From assembly GCF_009917385.1 (NCBI RefSeq), contig NZ_QWLJ01000003.1:79687-143686 (forward strand): 64,000 nt of DNA, written 5' to 3'. The first letter of the stretch is position 1; every line of letters starts with the position of its first letter. A model generated the notes under the pieces. The model was not told the origin of the DNA. It worked only from the letters and a program-made list of their open reading frames with translations, and made no database searches. This DNA comes from Roseburia sp. 1XD42-34 (GTDB lineage: Bacteria; Bacillota; Bacilli; Bacillales; Amphibacillaceae). Both the position numbers and the translations under genes were made by a program. This document shows, piece after piece, positions 37,908 to 46,915 of the stretch.

Positions 37908-38559
37908 TGTGATCTTCCTTTTGTTTATACTGCTGAATTAATTGGCTTCGGTTTTGCTTTAATTTGTCCAATTCGTTCATGAATTGCTGTTTAAAATCAG
38001 CTTTTTTTTCAGCATCCCGGACATTAGACTTCGATCCAGGCGTTAATTTTTGGATGAACTTTGGAACTACAGGCATTTCACCACCTGAACTTGTCTTTTG
38101 CAAATCTTCAATAAGTGATGCATCGTTTATTTCCTGCAATAACTCCACATTATCGCCAACACCAATTAAATAGTATTTATTTCCAAGGCGGATAATTTGC
38201 AATGATTTATTTTGCCCTACTGAGATTCCACCAAGGTTTTCCAATGCATTTGCTTGGCTAAATAAAGCATTCTTTCTTTTTAAAAACAGAAGCACCAGAT
38301 AAATTAGGCCGAGAATAAGAAATAAAACAATGATTACTTTCACAGAACTTACCCATAATGGCTCCGTTTTTGTTTCTTCTTTTAAAAGTGTTGATTTATC
38401 TTTATCCTTATTTTCCGGTGTCTGTTCGGAAGACTCACAATCTGTCTCATCGTTAATACAATCATTCACGGATTTAGGAGCTGCTCCTGCTTCTATTTCT
38501 ATTACAAATAGGAATAGAAGCAGGCTAAGCAAGCTAGATATAACTGTTAATTTCCTCAC
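37900..38559 (-). CDS. fliO: Flagellar biosynthesis protein FliO/FliZ
   Basis: A bitopic membrane protein that helps assemble FliP; named FliZ in B. subtilis. It has a signal-like N-terminus (LTVISSLLSLLLFLFVIEIE), an acidic extracellular stretch (about 25-65), a membrane helix at about 70-92 (VKVIIVLFLILGLIYLVLLF) and a cytoplasmic domain with LENLGGISVGQNKSLQIIRL then GNKYYLIGVGDNV. The C-terminus is charged. The 219 residues match B. subtilis FliZ. Confidence 0.94.
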   Translation of the reverse strand: MRKLTVISSLLSLLLFLFVIEIEAGAAPKSVNDCINDETDCESSEQTPENKDKDKSTLLKEETKTEPLWVSSVKVIIVLFLILGLIYLVLLFLKRKNALFSQANALENLGGISVGQNKSLQIIRLGNKYYLIGVGDNVELLQEINDASLIEDLQKTSSGGEMPVVPKFIQKLTPGSKSNVRDAEKKADFKQQFMNELDKLKQNRSQLIQQYKQKEDHNE

Positions 38560-38575
38560 ACATATTCACTCACTT

Positions 38576-38938
38576 TTAACTCAAAGCCTTTTGAATCGCT
38601 TCAATAACCCGATCCGCCTGGAAAGGTTTGACAATAAAATCTTTTGCTCCTGCTTGAATAGCATCAATAACCATCGCTTGTTGTCCCATTGCAGAGCACA
38701 TAATAATTCTGGCATGTGCATCATCGGCTAATATTTCTTTTAATGCCGTAATCCCATCTTTTTCTGGCATCGTAATATCCATCGTTACTAAGTCAGGCTT
38801 TAACTCATTGTATTTTTCAACAGCTTGTACACCATCTTGAGCTTCACCTACAACTTCATACCCGTTCTTTGTTAAAATATCCTTTATCATCATTCGCATA
38901 AACGCTGCATCATCAACGATTAAAATACGATTGCCCAT
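38576..38938 (-). CDS. cheY: Chemotaxis response regulator CheY
   Basis: A single receiver domain of 120 residues that, when phosphorylated by CheA, binds the flagellar switch. In Bacillus CheY-P promotes counter-clockwise rotation and smooth swimming. The acidic pair is in ILIVDDAAFMR, the phospho-acceptor is Asp54 in LVTMDITMPEKDG, and the conserved Lys is in DFIVKPFQADR. It is placed between fliY and fliO as in B. subtilis. Confidence 0.98.
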   Translation of the reverse strand: MGNRILIVDDAAFMRMMIKDILTKNGYEVVGEAQDGVQAVEKYNELKPDLVTMDITMPEKDGITALKEILADDAHARIIMCSAMGQQAMVIDAIQAGAKDFIVKPFQADRVIEAIQKALS

Positions 38939-38969
38939 AAAAACAAACCTCCAATTGTACTTTGTTATA

Positions 38970-40091
38970 TTATTTTAGTTTTTTTAGACGATCGGATTGA
39001 CTCAATATATCTGTTACCCGAACACCAAAATTTTCATCAATAACGACTACTTCTCCAGTCGCAATGAGTTTTTCATTAACTAAAATATCCACTGGTTCAC
39101 CTGCTAATTTATCTAACTCCACAATAGAACCTTGGGATAAATCTAAAATATCTTTAATTGTACGCTTCGTCCTCCCAAGTTCAACCGTTACTTTTAAAGG
39201 AATATCCAAAAGCATATCTAAATTACGCTGCTCGGTTTGATTCAAAGGAACCGGTTCAAACGGAGAGAATTCTGCTTGCTGCACATGCGACTGCTTTGAA
39301 TCTGGATTATGATAACCTATAAATTGCGAGGTCTCTTCAAAGTGTGCCGGCTCTTCCTTAGGATTTGTCTGTTCGATTCGCTCGGCAGTGACAGTCGATG
39401 CTGTTTCCTCTTTCGCTGATTCATTCGTGACCAACTGATCCACCAATTCTTTGGCAAATTGGATCGGCATTAATTGAAAAATGGTTGAATCAATCAGCTC
39501 CCCAACCTTCAACTGGAACGTTACCTTAACAAAAGGATCTTCTCCTAAAGTTGATTCGGGTTCTTTTTCGGGGTCTTCCACATGAATCGTAGGTGGAGAT
39601 ATATCGACACGTTTATTAAATATGGTTGACATGCTTGTAGCTGCTGCGCCCATCATTTGGTTCATAGCCTCTTGGACAGCACTTAAATGAATCTCATTTA
39701 ATTCTTCAGCCGGGTTTGTGCCGTCTCCACCAAGCATAATATCAGAAATAATTGCTGCATCTTCTGCCTTAATCACAAACACGTTTTTACCAGAAAAACC
39801 TTCTAAATAATTCACCTGAACACTGACAGGTTCAAAGGTGAATTTTTTTAGTTCTTCTTGTGCCATCACTGAAACTTCTGGTGTCGTTATTTCTACTTTT
39901 TGGTTTAACAATGTGGATAATGTTGTCGCTGAACTTCCAAATGATATATTCCCAATTTCTCCTAGCGTATCAATTTCCATTGTTGATAAATATTCGTCCG
40001 TAGGCGACGCTTGATTGCTCTCATCTTCTGTTGAACTTACATTTAATAGTGCGTCGATTTCATCTTGAGAAAGCATTCCGTCATTCCCCAT
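38970..40091 (-). CDS. fliY: Flagellar switch protein and CheY-P phosphatase FliY
   Basis: A Bacillus-type fusion in the C-ring. The N-terminal CheY-P-binding peptide is MLSQDEIDALLN. The CheC-like phosphatase domain has two active-site helices, LGEIGNISFGSSATTLSTLL and VQEAMNQMMGAAATSMSTI. After a Gln/Ser-rich linker (about 225-275) comes a FliN/SpoA domain, LLDIPLKVTVELGRTKRTIK then ILDLSQGSIVELDKLAG. An upstream ATG at 40097 is too close to the GGGGGGAA ribosome-binding site, so 40091 is chosen. It overlaps the fliM end. Confidence 0.96.
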   Translation of the reverse strand: MGNDGMLSQDEIDALLNVSSTEDESNQASPTDEYLSTMEIDTLGEIGNISFGSSATTLSTLLNQKVEITTPEVSVMAQEELKKFTFEPVSVQVNYLEGFSGKNVFVIKAEDAAIISDIMLGGDGTNPAEELNEIHLSAVQEAMNQMMGAAATSMSTIFNKRVDISPPTIHVEDPEKEPESTLGEDPFVKVTFQLKVGELIDSTIFQLMPIQFAKELVDQLVTNESAKEETASTVTAERIEQTNPKEEPAHFEETSQFIGYHNPDSKQSHVQQAEFSPFEPVPLNQTEQRNLDMLLDIPLKVTVELGRTKRTIKDILDLSQGSIVELDKLAGEPVDILVNEKLIATGEVVVIDENFGVRVTDILSQSDRLKKLK

Positions 40092-41079
40092 CGTCATTTC
40101 CCCCCTTAAATGTCTCTAGTATTTGGACAGACATCCTGTTTTTATATGTACCTGGCTGTACAAAGAATTTTGGTTCATCATTCACTGCTAACGTTAGTGG
40201 GCTTTCAATGGATTGATCGAGCCTGATGACATCGTCTTTGTTTAAATTCAAAAATTGTTCAATCGTAATAGACGCTTCACCTAATATCGGTTTAACCTCT
40301 ACCTTTGCTTGTTGAATATTTGCCGTCAGTTTTTGATAAGCTTCATCATCTCGTTCTTTTCCTGCCGATTGCATCCAATAATGAACCGACAGCTTGGATA
40401 TAATCGGTTCTAGTACAATATGCGGAATGCAAATATTGATCATCCCACTTGCCTCACCAACCGCTGTATTTAGTGATACAACAACAACTGTTTCGTTTGG
40501 AGAGACCATTTGTAAAAACTGTGGATTTACTTCAAAATCCTCCATTACAGGATCAATATCCACTATAGACGCCCATGCTTCTTGTAGTTTTGTGCTCGCA
40601 TTTTCAAACAGCTGTGACATTAAAAGGGTCTCAATTTCCGTTAAATTTTCTACCTTATTCAAACTGCCACCTTGACCACCTAAAGTCCTATCAAGCATTG
40701 CATAAGCAATATTTGGATTGATTTCCATGACGATTCTGCCTTCCAACGGCTCAAGGCTATATGTATTCAAAATTGTCATCGTTGGTACGGAGCGAATAAA
40801 CTCTTCATAAGGTATTTGATCTACAGATGCAACCGTGATGTTGACGTACGTTCTTAGTTTTGCTGAGAAAAAAGTGGTTAACAATCGTGCGTAATTCTCA
40901 TGAATACGAGATATACTGCGTATCTGATCCTTTGAAAAACGTAATGCACGTTTGAAATCATATACACGGACCTTTTTTTCTTGATCTTCCTTTTTCAATT
41001 CCTCCGCATCCATTTCACCAGAAGATATTGCGGATAATAATGCATCAATTTCATTTTGTGAAAGAACTTCTTCTACCAA
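40081..41079 (-). CDS. fliM: Flagellar motor switch protein FliM
   Basis: The C-ring protein that receives CheY-P and passes the signal to FliG. The CheY-P-binding peptide VLSQNEIDALLSAISSG is at the N-terminus. The middle domain has DQIRSISRIHENYARLLTTF and the FliG-contact loop GGQGG (about 134-138). The C-terminal SpoA domain contains ASITIEQFLNLNKDDVIRLD. The 332 residues are usual. ATG at 41079 lies about 30 bases after fliL. Confidence 0.98.
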   Translation of the reverse strand: MVEEVLSQNEIDALLSAISSGEMDAEELKKEDQEKKVRVYDFKRALRFSKDQIRSISRIHENYARLLTTFFSAKLRTYVNITVASVDQIPYEEFIRSVPTMTILNTYSLEPLEGRIVMEINPNIAYAMLDRTLGGQGGSLNKVENLTEIETLLMSQLFENASTKLQEAWASIVDIDPVMEDFEVNPQFLQMVSPNETVVVVSLNTAVGEASGMINICIPHIVLEPIISKLSVHYWMQSAGKERDDEAYQKLTANIQQAKVEVKPILGEASITIEQFLNLNKDDVIRLDQSIESPLTLAVNDEPKFFVQPGTYKNRMSVQILETFKGGNDDGE

Positions 41080-41109
41080 CTATCATCACCTCCAAAGTGG
41101 AGTCGAACT

Positions 41110-41529
41110 TTACTGCAATATTTTATTAATTGTATATACATCTGTAATCTTCCCTGTAGTCATTACTTCATTAAGTTTAGATTTTACTTCATTCTCTAAA
41201 TCTTCCAACCCTGATTGGAAGTTTTTTTCTTTCATGGTAGCAAGTTCTTTAATTAGAATATTCTTTAATTGAAAATCACGTTTTTCAATTTCTTCTTTTG
41301 CGTCTTTGCTATCTGCAATAATTTGAAATTGAATTCGGACAAAACTCCCATCTTGAAGATCTGTAGTTATTTCAGGAGTTTCATAAGAATATTCCTTCAT
41401 TTCATCAATAGAAGCTGCTTCCCCACTCTTCTCATCTGTGTTTATATACTGAACAACGACGAACGCAGAAATCCCTATTATAAGCAGTACTGTTAGTGAA
41501 GTGAGCATTGTTTTAACTAGTTTACTCAT
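41110..41529 (-). CDS. fliL: Flagellar basal body-associated protein FliL
   Basis: A single-pass membrane protein that supports stator function. The 139 residues begin with a membrane helix (MLTSLTVLLIIGISAFVVV), followed by the extracytoplasmic stomatin-like domain: YSYETPEITTDLQDGSFVRI, then LKNILIKELATMKEKNF and the C-terminal DVYTINKILQ. It overlaps the swrD end by 8 bases. Confidence 0.95.
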   Translation of the reverse strand: MSKLVKTMLTSLTVLLIIGISAFVVVQYINTDEKSGEAASIDEMKEYSYETPEITTDLQDGSFVRIQFQIIADSKDAKEEIEKRDFQLKNILIKELATMKEKNFQSGLEDLENEVKSKLNEVMTTGKITDVYTINKILQ

Positions 41530-41743
41530 CGTCGTTGCTTGCCTCCCTTTTCATTACAACTTGTATACCAACTTGTTGATAGTATTCTAGAGTGCGTTTA
41601 AGCACTTCCGCTTTTGTTTCCTTTACGACAAATTTCTTTCCAGTGAGTAACGTAATCGTCGTATCCGGAAAATTTTGGACTTGTTCAATCATTATGGAGT
41701 TTAATGTAAATTCGTCCCCATTTAATCGCGTCAATGAAATCAT
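41522..41743 (-). CDS. swrD: FlbD/SwrD-family protein
   Basis: A 73-residue protein of the FlbD family. It has the signature MISLTRLNGDEFTLNSIMIE, then QVQNFPDTTITLLTGKKFVV. In B. subtilis SwrD (YlzI) raises flagellar motor power, apparently through the stator. It lies between flgE and fliL, in the same place as in B. subtilis. Confidence 0.95.
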   Translation of the reverse strand: MISLTRLNGDEFTLNSIMIEQVQNFPDTTITLLTGKKFVVKETKAEVLKRTLEYYQQVGIQVVMKREASNDDE

Positions 41744-41785
41744 TATCTAGGTGGGAGTGCCGAAGCACTCCCTTCCCCCCCTAAC

Positions 41786-42577
41786 TTATCGTTTTAAATT
41801 TACGAGCTCTTGGAGAATTTCATCAGAAGTAGTAATAATCCTTGTATTTGCCTGGAACCCACGCTGGGCTGTAATCATTTCTGTAAACTCTTCCGATAAA
41901 TCGACATTCGACATTTCAAGCGCACTGGATACGACCTTAGCAGCGCCTTCTGTTTCTGGAGCAACAATTCCATTGTATCCAGCATTTTCACTGTTAAGGT
42001 ATAAATTGCTCCCTGCTTTTTCTAAACCTGCTGGGTTAGAAAAACTAGCGAGAGCGATTTGCCCACCATTAACTGGATCTCCATCAGCATTAACATACGT
42101 AACTGTGCCATCCGAACCAATACTGAAACTTTCGGCATCTTCAGGAATGGTCAAATCCTCCCCATTAACACTTTGCAAATAAAATCCATTTGCATCGACA
42201 ATGCGATCATCATCATCTAAATAAAAATTCCCTGCACGAGTATAGTACGTTGTTCCATTCCCCTCCACAATAAACATACCGTCGCCTTCCAACATCAAAT
42301 CTAAAGGTCTTCCGGTAGTTTGCCTAAACCCTTGGGTATGAACATTATCTATGGATCCAAGCTGAGATCCCGTTCCTACTTGTACAGGATTAATCCCTCC
42401 ACGAGTAGCCGTCGGTCCTTGAGCCCCAGAATTGGTTTGGCTCATCATATCTTGAAATGTAACTCTACCTTTCTTAAAACCTGACGTATTCACGTTTGCA
42501 ATATTATTTCCAATTACATCAAGTTTTGTTTGAAAACCTTTCATACCAGAAATTCCTGCATACATAGAACGTAACAT
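41786..42577 (-). CDS. flgE: Flagellar hook protein FlgE (also annotated FlgG)
   Basis: The subunit of the hook. The 263 residues begin MLRSMYAGISGMKGFQTKLD, followed by the rod/hook motif VIGNNIANVNTSGFKKGRVT (Asn-Asn-x-Ala-Asn-x-x-T). The end is the conserved VDLSEEFTEMITAQRGFQAN with TRIITTSDEILQELVNLKR. Bacillus hook proteins in this operon are short and often labelled FlgG. An ATG at 42583 is too close to AAGGGGAA, so 42577 is taken. A 119-base gap separates it from flgD. Confidence 0.93.
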   Translation of the reverse strand: MLRSMYAGISGMKGFQTKLDVIGNNIANVNTSGFKKGRVTFQDMMSQTNSGAQGPTATRGGINPVQVGTGSQLGSIDNVHTQGFRQTTGRPLDLMLEGDGMFIVEGNGTTYYTRAGNFYLDDDDRIVDANGFYLQSVNGEDLTIPEDAESFSIGSDGTVTYVNADGDPVNGGQIALASFSNPAGLEKAGSNLYLNSENAGYNGIVAPETEGAAKVVSSALEMSNVDLSEEFTEMITAQRGFQANTRIITTSDEILQELVNLKR

Positions 42578-42702
42578 TGTCATTTCCCCTTTATATTATT
42601 GTGTTTCAACATGGTTTAGCAGTAATTGTATGCTTGACCAAGTATGCAACTACTATAGATTTATCTCCTTCATTCATTGACGATGAAGCTACATGACAGG
42701 TG

Positions 42703-43191
42703 TTACTCCGATGGTTTATTTGCTTCATCTTGATCGTCCTCACTTGGAGGTTCTTCAAACTCCGGATCGTTCACTTGCAAGGCAGCATCGGCGTAAATTT
42801 TTTCCCCATTCTCCAACTCCAGAATGGCCCAGCCCTCACTCTGACTAACGGCAACAACTTTACTTGTTTTTAATCCTGCTTCCTTACCTGTTTCTTCATC
42901 ATAAGCCTGATAGGTAACTTCTTTACCTAACATATGGCTGTATTTAATTACCGGAGATATAAGTTGACTTTGCACTAAAGTATCAATCGACTTCGTCATA
43001 TTCATCATTTGTTCTAGGGAACTAAATTCAGCCATTTGTGAAATAAACTGACGGTCATCCATTGGGTTAGTAGGATCTTGATGTTGCAATTGGGTCATTA
43101 AAATTTTTAAAAATTCGTCTTTTCCTAATTCCGGACTAGGCGTTCGCTCTTTTTGATTATGTAAATAGAGTGAAGGGTCAATTTTTGCCAC
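42703..43191 (-). CDS. flgD: Hook cap/scaffold protein FlgD
   Basis: The hook-capping protein needed for polymerisation of hook subunits. The 162 residues include the FlgD N-terminal signature LGKDEFLKILMTQLQHQDPT followed by NPMDDRQFISQMAEFSSLEQ. A short beta-rich region follows (MLGKEVTYQAYDEETGKE) and the C-terminal tail is acidic. It is shorter than proteobacterial FlgD, as in Bacillus (140 residues in B. subtilis). Confidence 0.96.
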   Translation of the reverse strand: MAKIDPSLYLHNQKERTPSPELGKDEFLKILMTQLQHQDPTNPMDDRQFISQMAEFSSLEQMMNMTKSIDTLVQSQLISPVIKYSHMLGKEVTYQAYDEETGKEAGLKTSKVVAVSQSEGWAILELENGEKIYADAALQVNDPEFEEPPSEDDQDEANKPSE

Positions 43192-43205
43192 TCTGCATCC
43201 CCCCT

Positions 43206-44504
43206 TTAGACTTGTTCATTTAATAGTACCTCTTGAAAAGAAGTGGTGAATTCGGCGTCGTTATCTGTATTTTCGTGTTCAGATTGCTGCTGTTGTTGTT
43301 CCTGCTGATTTGGATATTGCTGCGATTCAGCCCCATTCCCCCTTTGTGTTTGTTGTCCTTGCTGTAAGATGCCTTCCTGCTTTTCAATTACAACTTGCTG
43401 CGGGGAAAACATATTCCGAAGCTTATGTATATTGGACTCTAGCATTTCCTTCGCGGCTTGCGACTGTACTAGAATCCGCACCGTCATCACTCCGTCTAAT
43501 TGTGTAAGACGTACACTGATATCTCCTAAATGCTGCGGACGTAATGTGAGGTTAAGTTGATTTGCCCCATTCGGTAGTTTCATAAATTTGCTCGAATTCA
43601 TGATTCTTTGTAGCTGCTGCATCAATTCCTGTCCATTCTGTCTCGGCGTTGACTGTTCAGGCTGCAGATAAATAACATGCTGTTCGAGTTTTGCCATTGG
43701 CACAGATAGTTGATGATTCATACTATTATTTGTTGTTATTTGCTCTTTAGAATGGAATACTGTTTGCTTTGGTTCGGAAATAGATTCGATTGCTTTTGTT
43801 AGCCATTTTGCCACATCCCCACTTGTTACTTTTGCTTCACTATTGTAATGCTGCTTCTGAACAAATGCGCTTCTTTTTTCGAATGCTGCTACTAACTGTT
43901 TCCAAATAGCTACTTCCTTTACGTTTTTATTGTCGCTTAAACGAGCAGCAATATCCTCAGACAAGCCTATACTTTTAGCTTGTTTACTTAGTTCTGACCA
44001 AGTATACAAAAAATCTGCTAATTTTGTTGTTGCTTGCTTTATGTCCTGTTGATCTTTTATTTGTGCTAGAATAGGCTCCACTTTAGAAAAAACAGCTACC
44101 ATCTGCTGTTGTATAGAATTGTTAGCAGCTTGTTTATCTGAACTAGGTTTTTGTCCGTTTTCAGTAGGTTGTATTTCAGATTGCGGCTGGTTGGCTCCTA
44201 ATACTGTCCATTCTTCCTTTAGCATTGGTTGCAGAGCTAATGGTTCAGCTCCCATTCCAATCATCCATTGCTTGAATGCTAAAGGAATATCTACCGATTG
44301 CAATGCGTGGTGTAATGCCTGGCTATCAAATGGTACCTCTTCAAGCTGTTTCAGCTGTTCCATTACTTTTACGACTTCCTCCTTATAAGAAAGTAGTTCG
44401 TGAAAAGATTGTGCAGATAGCTCTTGATTTGTTTCCATTTGTTTCATTTCATTTTTCCCGAGTGCCGTCGGCAACTGTTGTAATAATATCCCAACTGCAT
44501 TCAT
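43206..44504 (-). CDS. fliK: Flagellar hook-length control protein FliK
   Basis: The secreted molecular ruler that triggers the FlhB substrate switch. The long, Gln-rich and poorly conserved N-terminal part (1-300) is typical. The conserved C-terminal domain has LNLTLRPQHLGDISVRLTQL, then GVMTVRILVQSQAAKEMLES and LRNMFSPQQVVIEK. The very end is low-complexity Gln. A TTG at 44522 overlaps the GGAAGGGGG ribosome-binding site, so ATG at 44504 is the start, giving 432 residues. Confidence 0.92.
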   Translation of the reverse strand: MNAVGILLQQLPTALGKNEMKQMETNQELSAQSFHELLSYKEEVVKVMEQLKQLEEVPFDSQALHHALQSVDIPLAFKQWMIGMGAEPLALQPMLKEEWTVLGANQPQSEIQPTENGQKPSSDKQAANNSIQQQMVAVFSKVEPILAQIKDQQDIKQATTKLADFLYTWSELSKQAKSIGLSEDIAARLSDNKNVKEVAIWKQLVAAFEKRSAFVQKQHYNSEAKVTSGDVAKWLTKAIESISEPKQTVFHSKEQITTNNSMNHQLSVPMAKLEQHVIYLQPEQSTPRQNGQELMQQLQRIMNSSKFMKLPNGANQLNLTLRPQHLGDISVRLTQLDGVMTVRILVQSQAAKEMLESNIHKLRNMFSPQQVVIEKQEGILQQGQQTQRGNGAESQQYPNQQEQQQQQSEHENTDNDAEFTTSFQEVLLNEQV

Positions 44505-44532
44505 CCTCTCACCCCCTTCCAATTTAAGTAGA

Positions 44533-45144
44533 CTAGTTTTCCCTTGTTGTTTTTAAATATTGCTCGGTTAATTGCGCTGCTGTTTTTGGGTCCATTGCTT
44601 CTAAAATACGGCCTCGATCCTTATTACTTAGCTCTCGTAAAACTTTTAAAGCCGTTTGTCTTTCTAATTGCTGCAAAATTTGTGCGGCGCTTTCTGCTTC
44701 CATTTCTTTAAAAGAAGTGGACATTGATTTAACCGTATCTTCTTTTTCCTGATTTTCTTTCTCTTCGTCCTGTGCAGTAGCCTTGTTTTTCATCCGTTCT
44801 TCGAGTTTAACCATGTCTTGTTCAAGCATCTGAATCGTTTGCTCTTTATCTTTTAGTTCTTTTTGTAATTGTTCAATTTCTGAATCCTTGTTCTTAATCT
44901 GCGATTGTAACTGTTTTTTATCGCCAGTGTTAGCGTTGTTTTTCTCTTCCTCTGTATCTACAAAGGAAGACACAACGGGGACGTCTGCCGCTTTACCCTT
45001 TAACCAGCCACCAACATCCACGCCCACAGCCATTAAAATAATGATGACAAGTGTTAACGTAATACCAATAGGAATGATGACTGCGAACAGGAACCAGAGA
45101 AAAGGATTCATTTTTTTCGTATCTGTTTTTGTTTTCTTAGCCAT
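44533..45144 (-). CDS. ylxF: MotE-like magnesium-transporter-N-domain protein (YlxF)
   Basis: A bitopic protein with a membrane helix at about residues 15-38 (FLWFLFAVIIPIGITLTLVI), a strong Glu/Lys/Gln coiled coil (about 70-130) and a C-terminal MgtE-N-like helical domain (ESAAQILQQLERQTALKVLR, then ILEAMDPKTAAQLTEQYL). The family resembles MotE, a chaperone for MotC in rhizobia; in Bacillus the role is not well established. A GTG at 45153 overlaps the ribosome-binding site, so ATG at 45144 is chosen. It lies between fliJ and fliK. Confidence 0.88.
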   Translation of the reverse strand: MAKKTKTDTKKMNPFLWFLFAVIIPIGITLTLVIIILMAVGVDVGGWLKGKAADVPVVSSFVDTEEEKNNANTGDKKQLQSQIKNKDSEIEQLQKELKDKEQTIQMLEQDMVKLEERMKNKATAQDEEKENQEKEDTVKSMSTSFKEMEAESAAQILQQLERQTALKVLRELSNKDRGRILEAMDPKTAAQLTEQYLKTTREN

Positions 45145-45149
45145 TCGCG

Positions 45150-45596
45150 TCACCTGTTTTTATAATTTAGAAATTGATACATAGATATTTCATCCATAAC
45201 CGCTTTTTCTATTTTTTCATTTGCTTCATTTTTTTGTTTCTTTCGACGTTCAATTATTTTTTCGAATTTTTTCGTTTCTACGTGTGCTTCTGTGAGATTA
45301 GATTGTTTTGCTTCCATCTCTGCACGAGCTCTTTGCACATCCTTTTGTAACTCAACTATCATGTCATTCAACTTCTCCAAATAGGTGGACTGCTCCTTTA
45401 ATTTGTCTAGAGTAGTTGTTTGCTGTAAGGATTCTTCATAAATTTCTTCTGCTACTTCTTTCTTTTTTAACAATTGATAAAGTTGAGTTGCTGATTTTTC
45501 AAAGCAATCCATTGATTGCTGATATGCTTTTTGAGCTTGTACTTTTTCTGTTTCGCGAATATGTAATAGTTTTGACAAGACAACCGTGTCACTCAT
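45150..45596 (-). CDS. fliJ: Flagellar export chaperone FliJ
   Basis: A 148-residue, almost wholly coiled-coil protein that acts as the stalk of the FliI ATPase ring, comparable to the F1 gamma subunit. It has heptads throughout with many Glu, Lys and Gln, and the family-typical LLHIRETEKVQAQKAYQQSM start and FEKIIERRKKQKNEANEKIE near the end. It starts in a 4-base overlap with the fliI stop. Confidence 0.93.
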   Translation of the reverse strand: MSDTVVLSKLLHIRETEKVQAQKAYQQSMDCFEKSATQLYQLLKKKEVAEEIYEESLQQTTTLDKLKEQSTYLEKLNDMIVELQKDVQRARAEMEAKQSNLTEAHVETKKFEKIIERRKKQKNEANEKIEKAVMDEISMYQFLNYKNR

Positions 45597-46915
45597 TCGT
45601 TACCACCTCCGTGAAGCAGATTTTTCATTAATTGAACCGACTTCTCAAACGAATGGTAATCATGTATTCCCTGCATAAGAAAAGATTGTATCTTAGGATA
45701 ATACGCAATTGCTTGATCAATTTCTTGATCTGTCCCCCGTTTATAAGCACCGATTTGAATTAATTCGCGATTTTCTTCAAACGTTGCAAGTAAAGCTCGG
45801 ATTTCTTTAGCTAATTCGTGATGGTTCTTATCTGTTACCTGTTGCATCACTCGACTAATGGATTGTAAGACATTAATCGCAGGGTACTGCCCCCTTTCCG
45901 CTAATTTACGATCCATGACAAAATGACCGTCTAGAATACCACGAACTGTATCGGCAATTGGTTCATTCATATCATCTCCATCGACGAGCACCGTGTAAAA
46001 GGCAGTAATAGTTCCATTCGGATTCGTCCCTGTTCGTTCTAAAAGCTTAGGTAGCGTAGCAAATACGGATGGCGTATATCCTTTTGTTGTTGGTGGTTCC
46101 CCTGTCGCTAATCCTACTTCACGCCTTGCCATGGCAACGCGCGTTACAGAATCCATCATCAGATTGACACGATAGCCTTGATCGCGAAAATATTCACTAA
46201 TTGCCGTAGCAGTATCTGCCCCTTTAATTCTCATCAAGGCTGGTTGATCAGACGTCGCAACAACTACAATGGATTTTTTAAGCCCTTCATCTCCAAGGTC
46301 TTTTTCAATAAACTCTCTAACTTCTCGACCACGCTCACCAATTAATGCAATGACATTAATATCCGCTTCACTGTTACGGGCAATCATTCCAAGCAAAGTG
46401 CTTTTTCCAACGCCACTACCAGCAAAAATGCCAATTCGTTGTCCTTCTCCAACCGTTAGTAATCCATCAATGATTTTAATCCCGACCTGTAAAGGATTTG
46501 TAATTGGCGGTCGTTGCATCGGATTTGGCGGAGATTGATCTGTAAGGAAGCTGGTGAGACCTTTTTGCAGTGGCTGCCCATTCAATGGCTTGCCTAAAGC
46601 ATCAATAACATGACCAATTAGACCTCTGCCTATCTTTACACTAAGCGGTTTCCCTGTTGATTCCACCAGACATCCAGGCCCAATCTCCATTACTTCTTCA
46701 TAAGGCATAAGAATAATTCGTTCCTCGTGAAATCCCACAACTTCTGCAATAATAGGTTCATCTTTTTGAGCAGACGGATGGATATAACACACCTCTCCAA
46801 TGTTAGCAGCTGGGCCTTTAGATTCAATCATGATGCCAACTACACGTAACACTTTCCCATAACGTTTATACGTATCCGCCTTGGAAATGGCAGTTAAATA
46901 ACTTGTCGTATTCAT
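45593..46915 (-). CDS. fliI: Flagellum-specific ATPase FliI
   Basis: The hexameric ATPase of the export apparatus, related to the F1 beta subunit. The Walker A motif is IGIFAGSGVGKSTLLGMI (about 161-178), followed by VIALIGERGREVREFIE and the Walker B region YRVNLMMDSVTRVAMARRE. The beta-family signature PAINVLQSISRVM is also present. The 440 residues match the family. It overlaps fliH by 4 bases. Confidence 0.98.
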   Translation of the reverse strand: MNTTSYLTAISKADTYKRYGKVLRVVGIMIESKGPAANIGEVCYIHPSAQKDEPIIAEVVGFHEERIILMPYEEVMEIGPGCLVESTGKPLSVKIGRGLIGHVIDALGKPLNGQPLQKGLTSFLTDQSPPNPMQRPPITNPLQVGIKIIDGLLTVGEGQRIGIFAGSGVGKSTLLGMIARNSEADINVIALIGERGREVREFIEKDLGDEGLKKSIVVVATSDQPALMRIKGADTATAISEYFRDQGYRVNLMMDSVTRVAMARREVGLATGEPPTTKGYTPSVFATLPKLLERTGTNPNGTITAFYTVLVDGDDMNEPIADTVRGILDGHFVMDRKLAERGQYPAINVLQSISRVMQQVTDKNHHELAKEIRALLATFEENRELIQIGAYKRGTDQEIDQAIAYYPKIQSFLMQGIHDYHSFEKSVQLMKNLLHGGGNE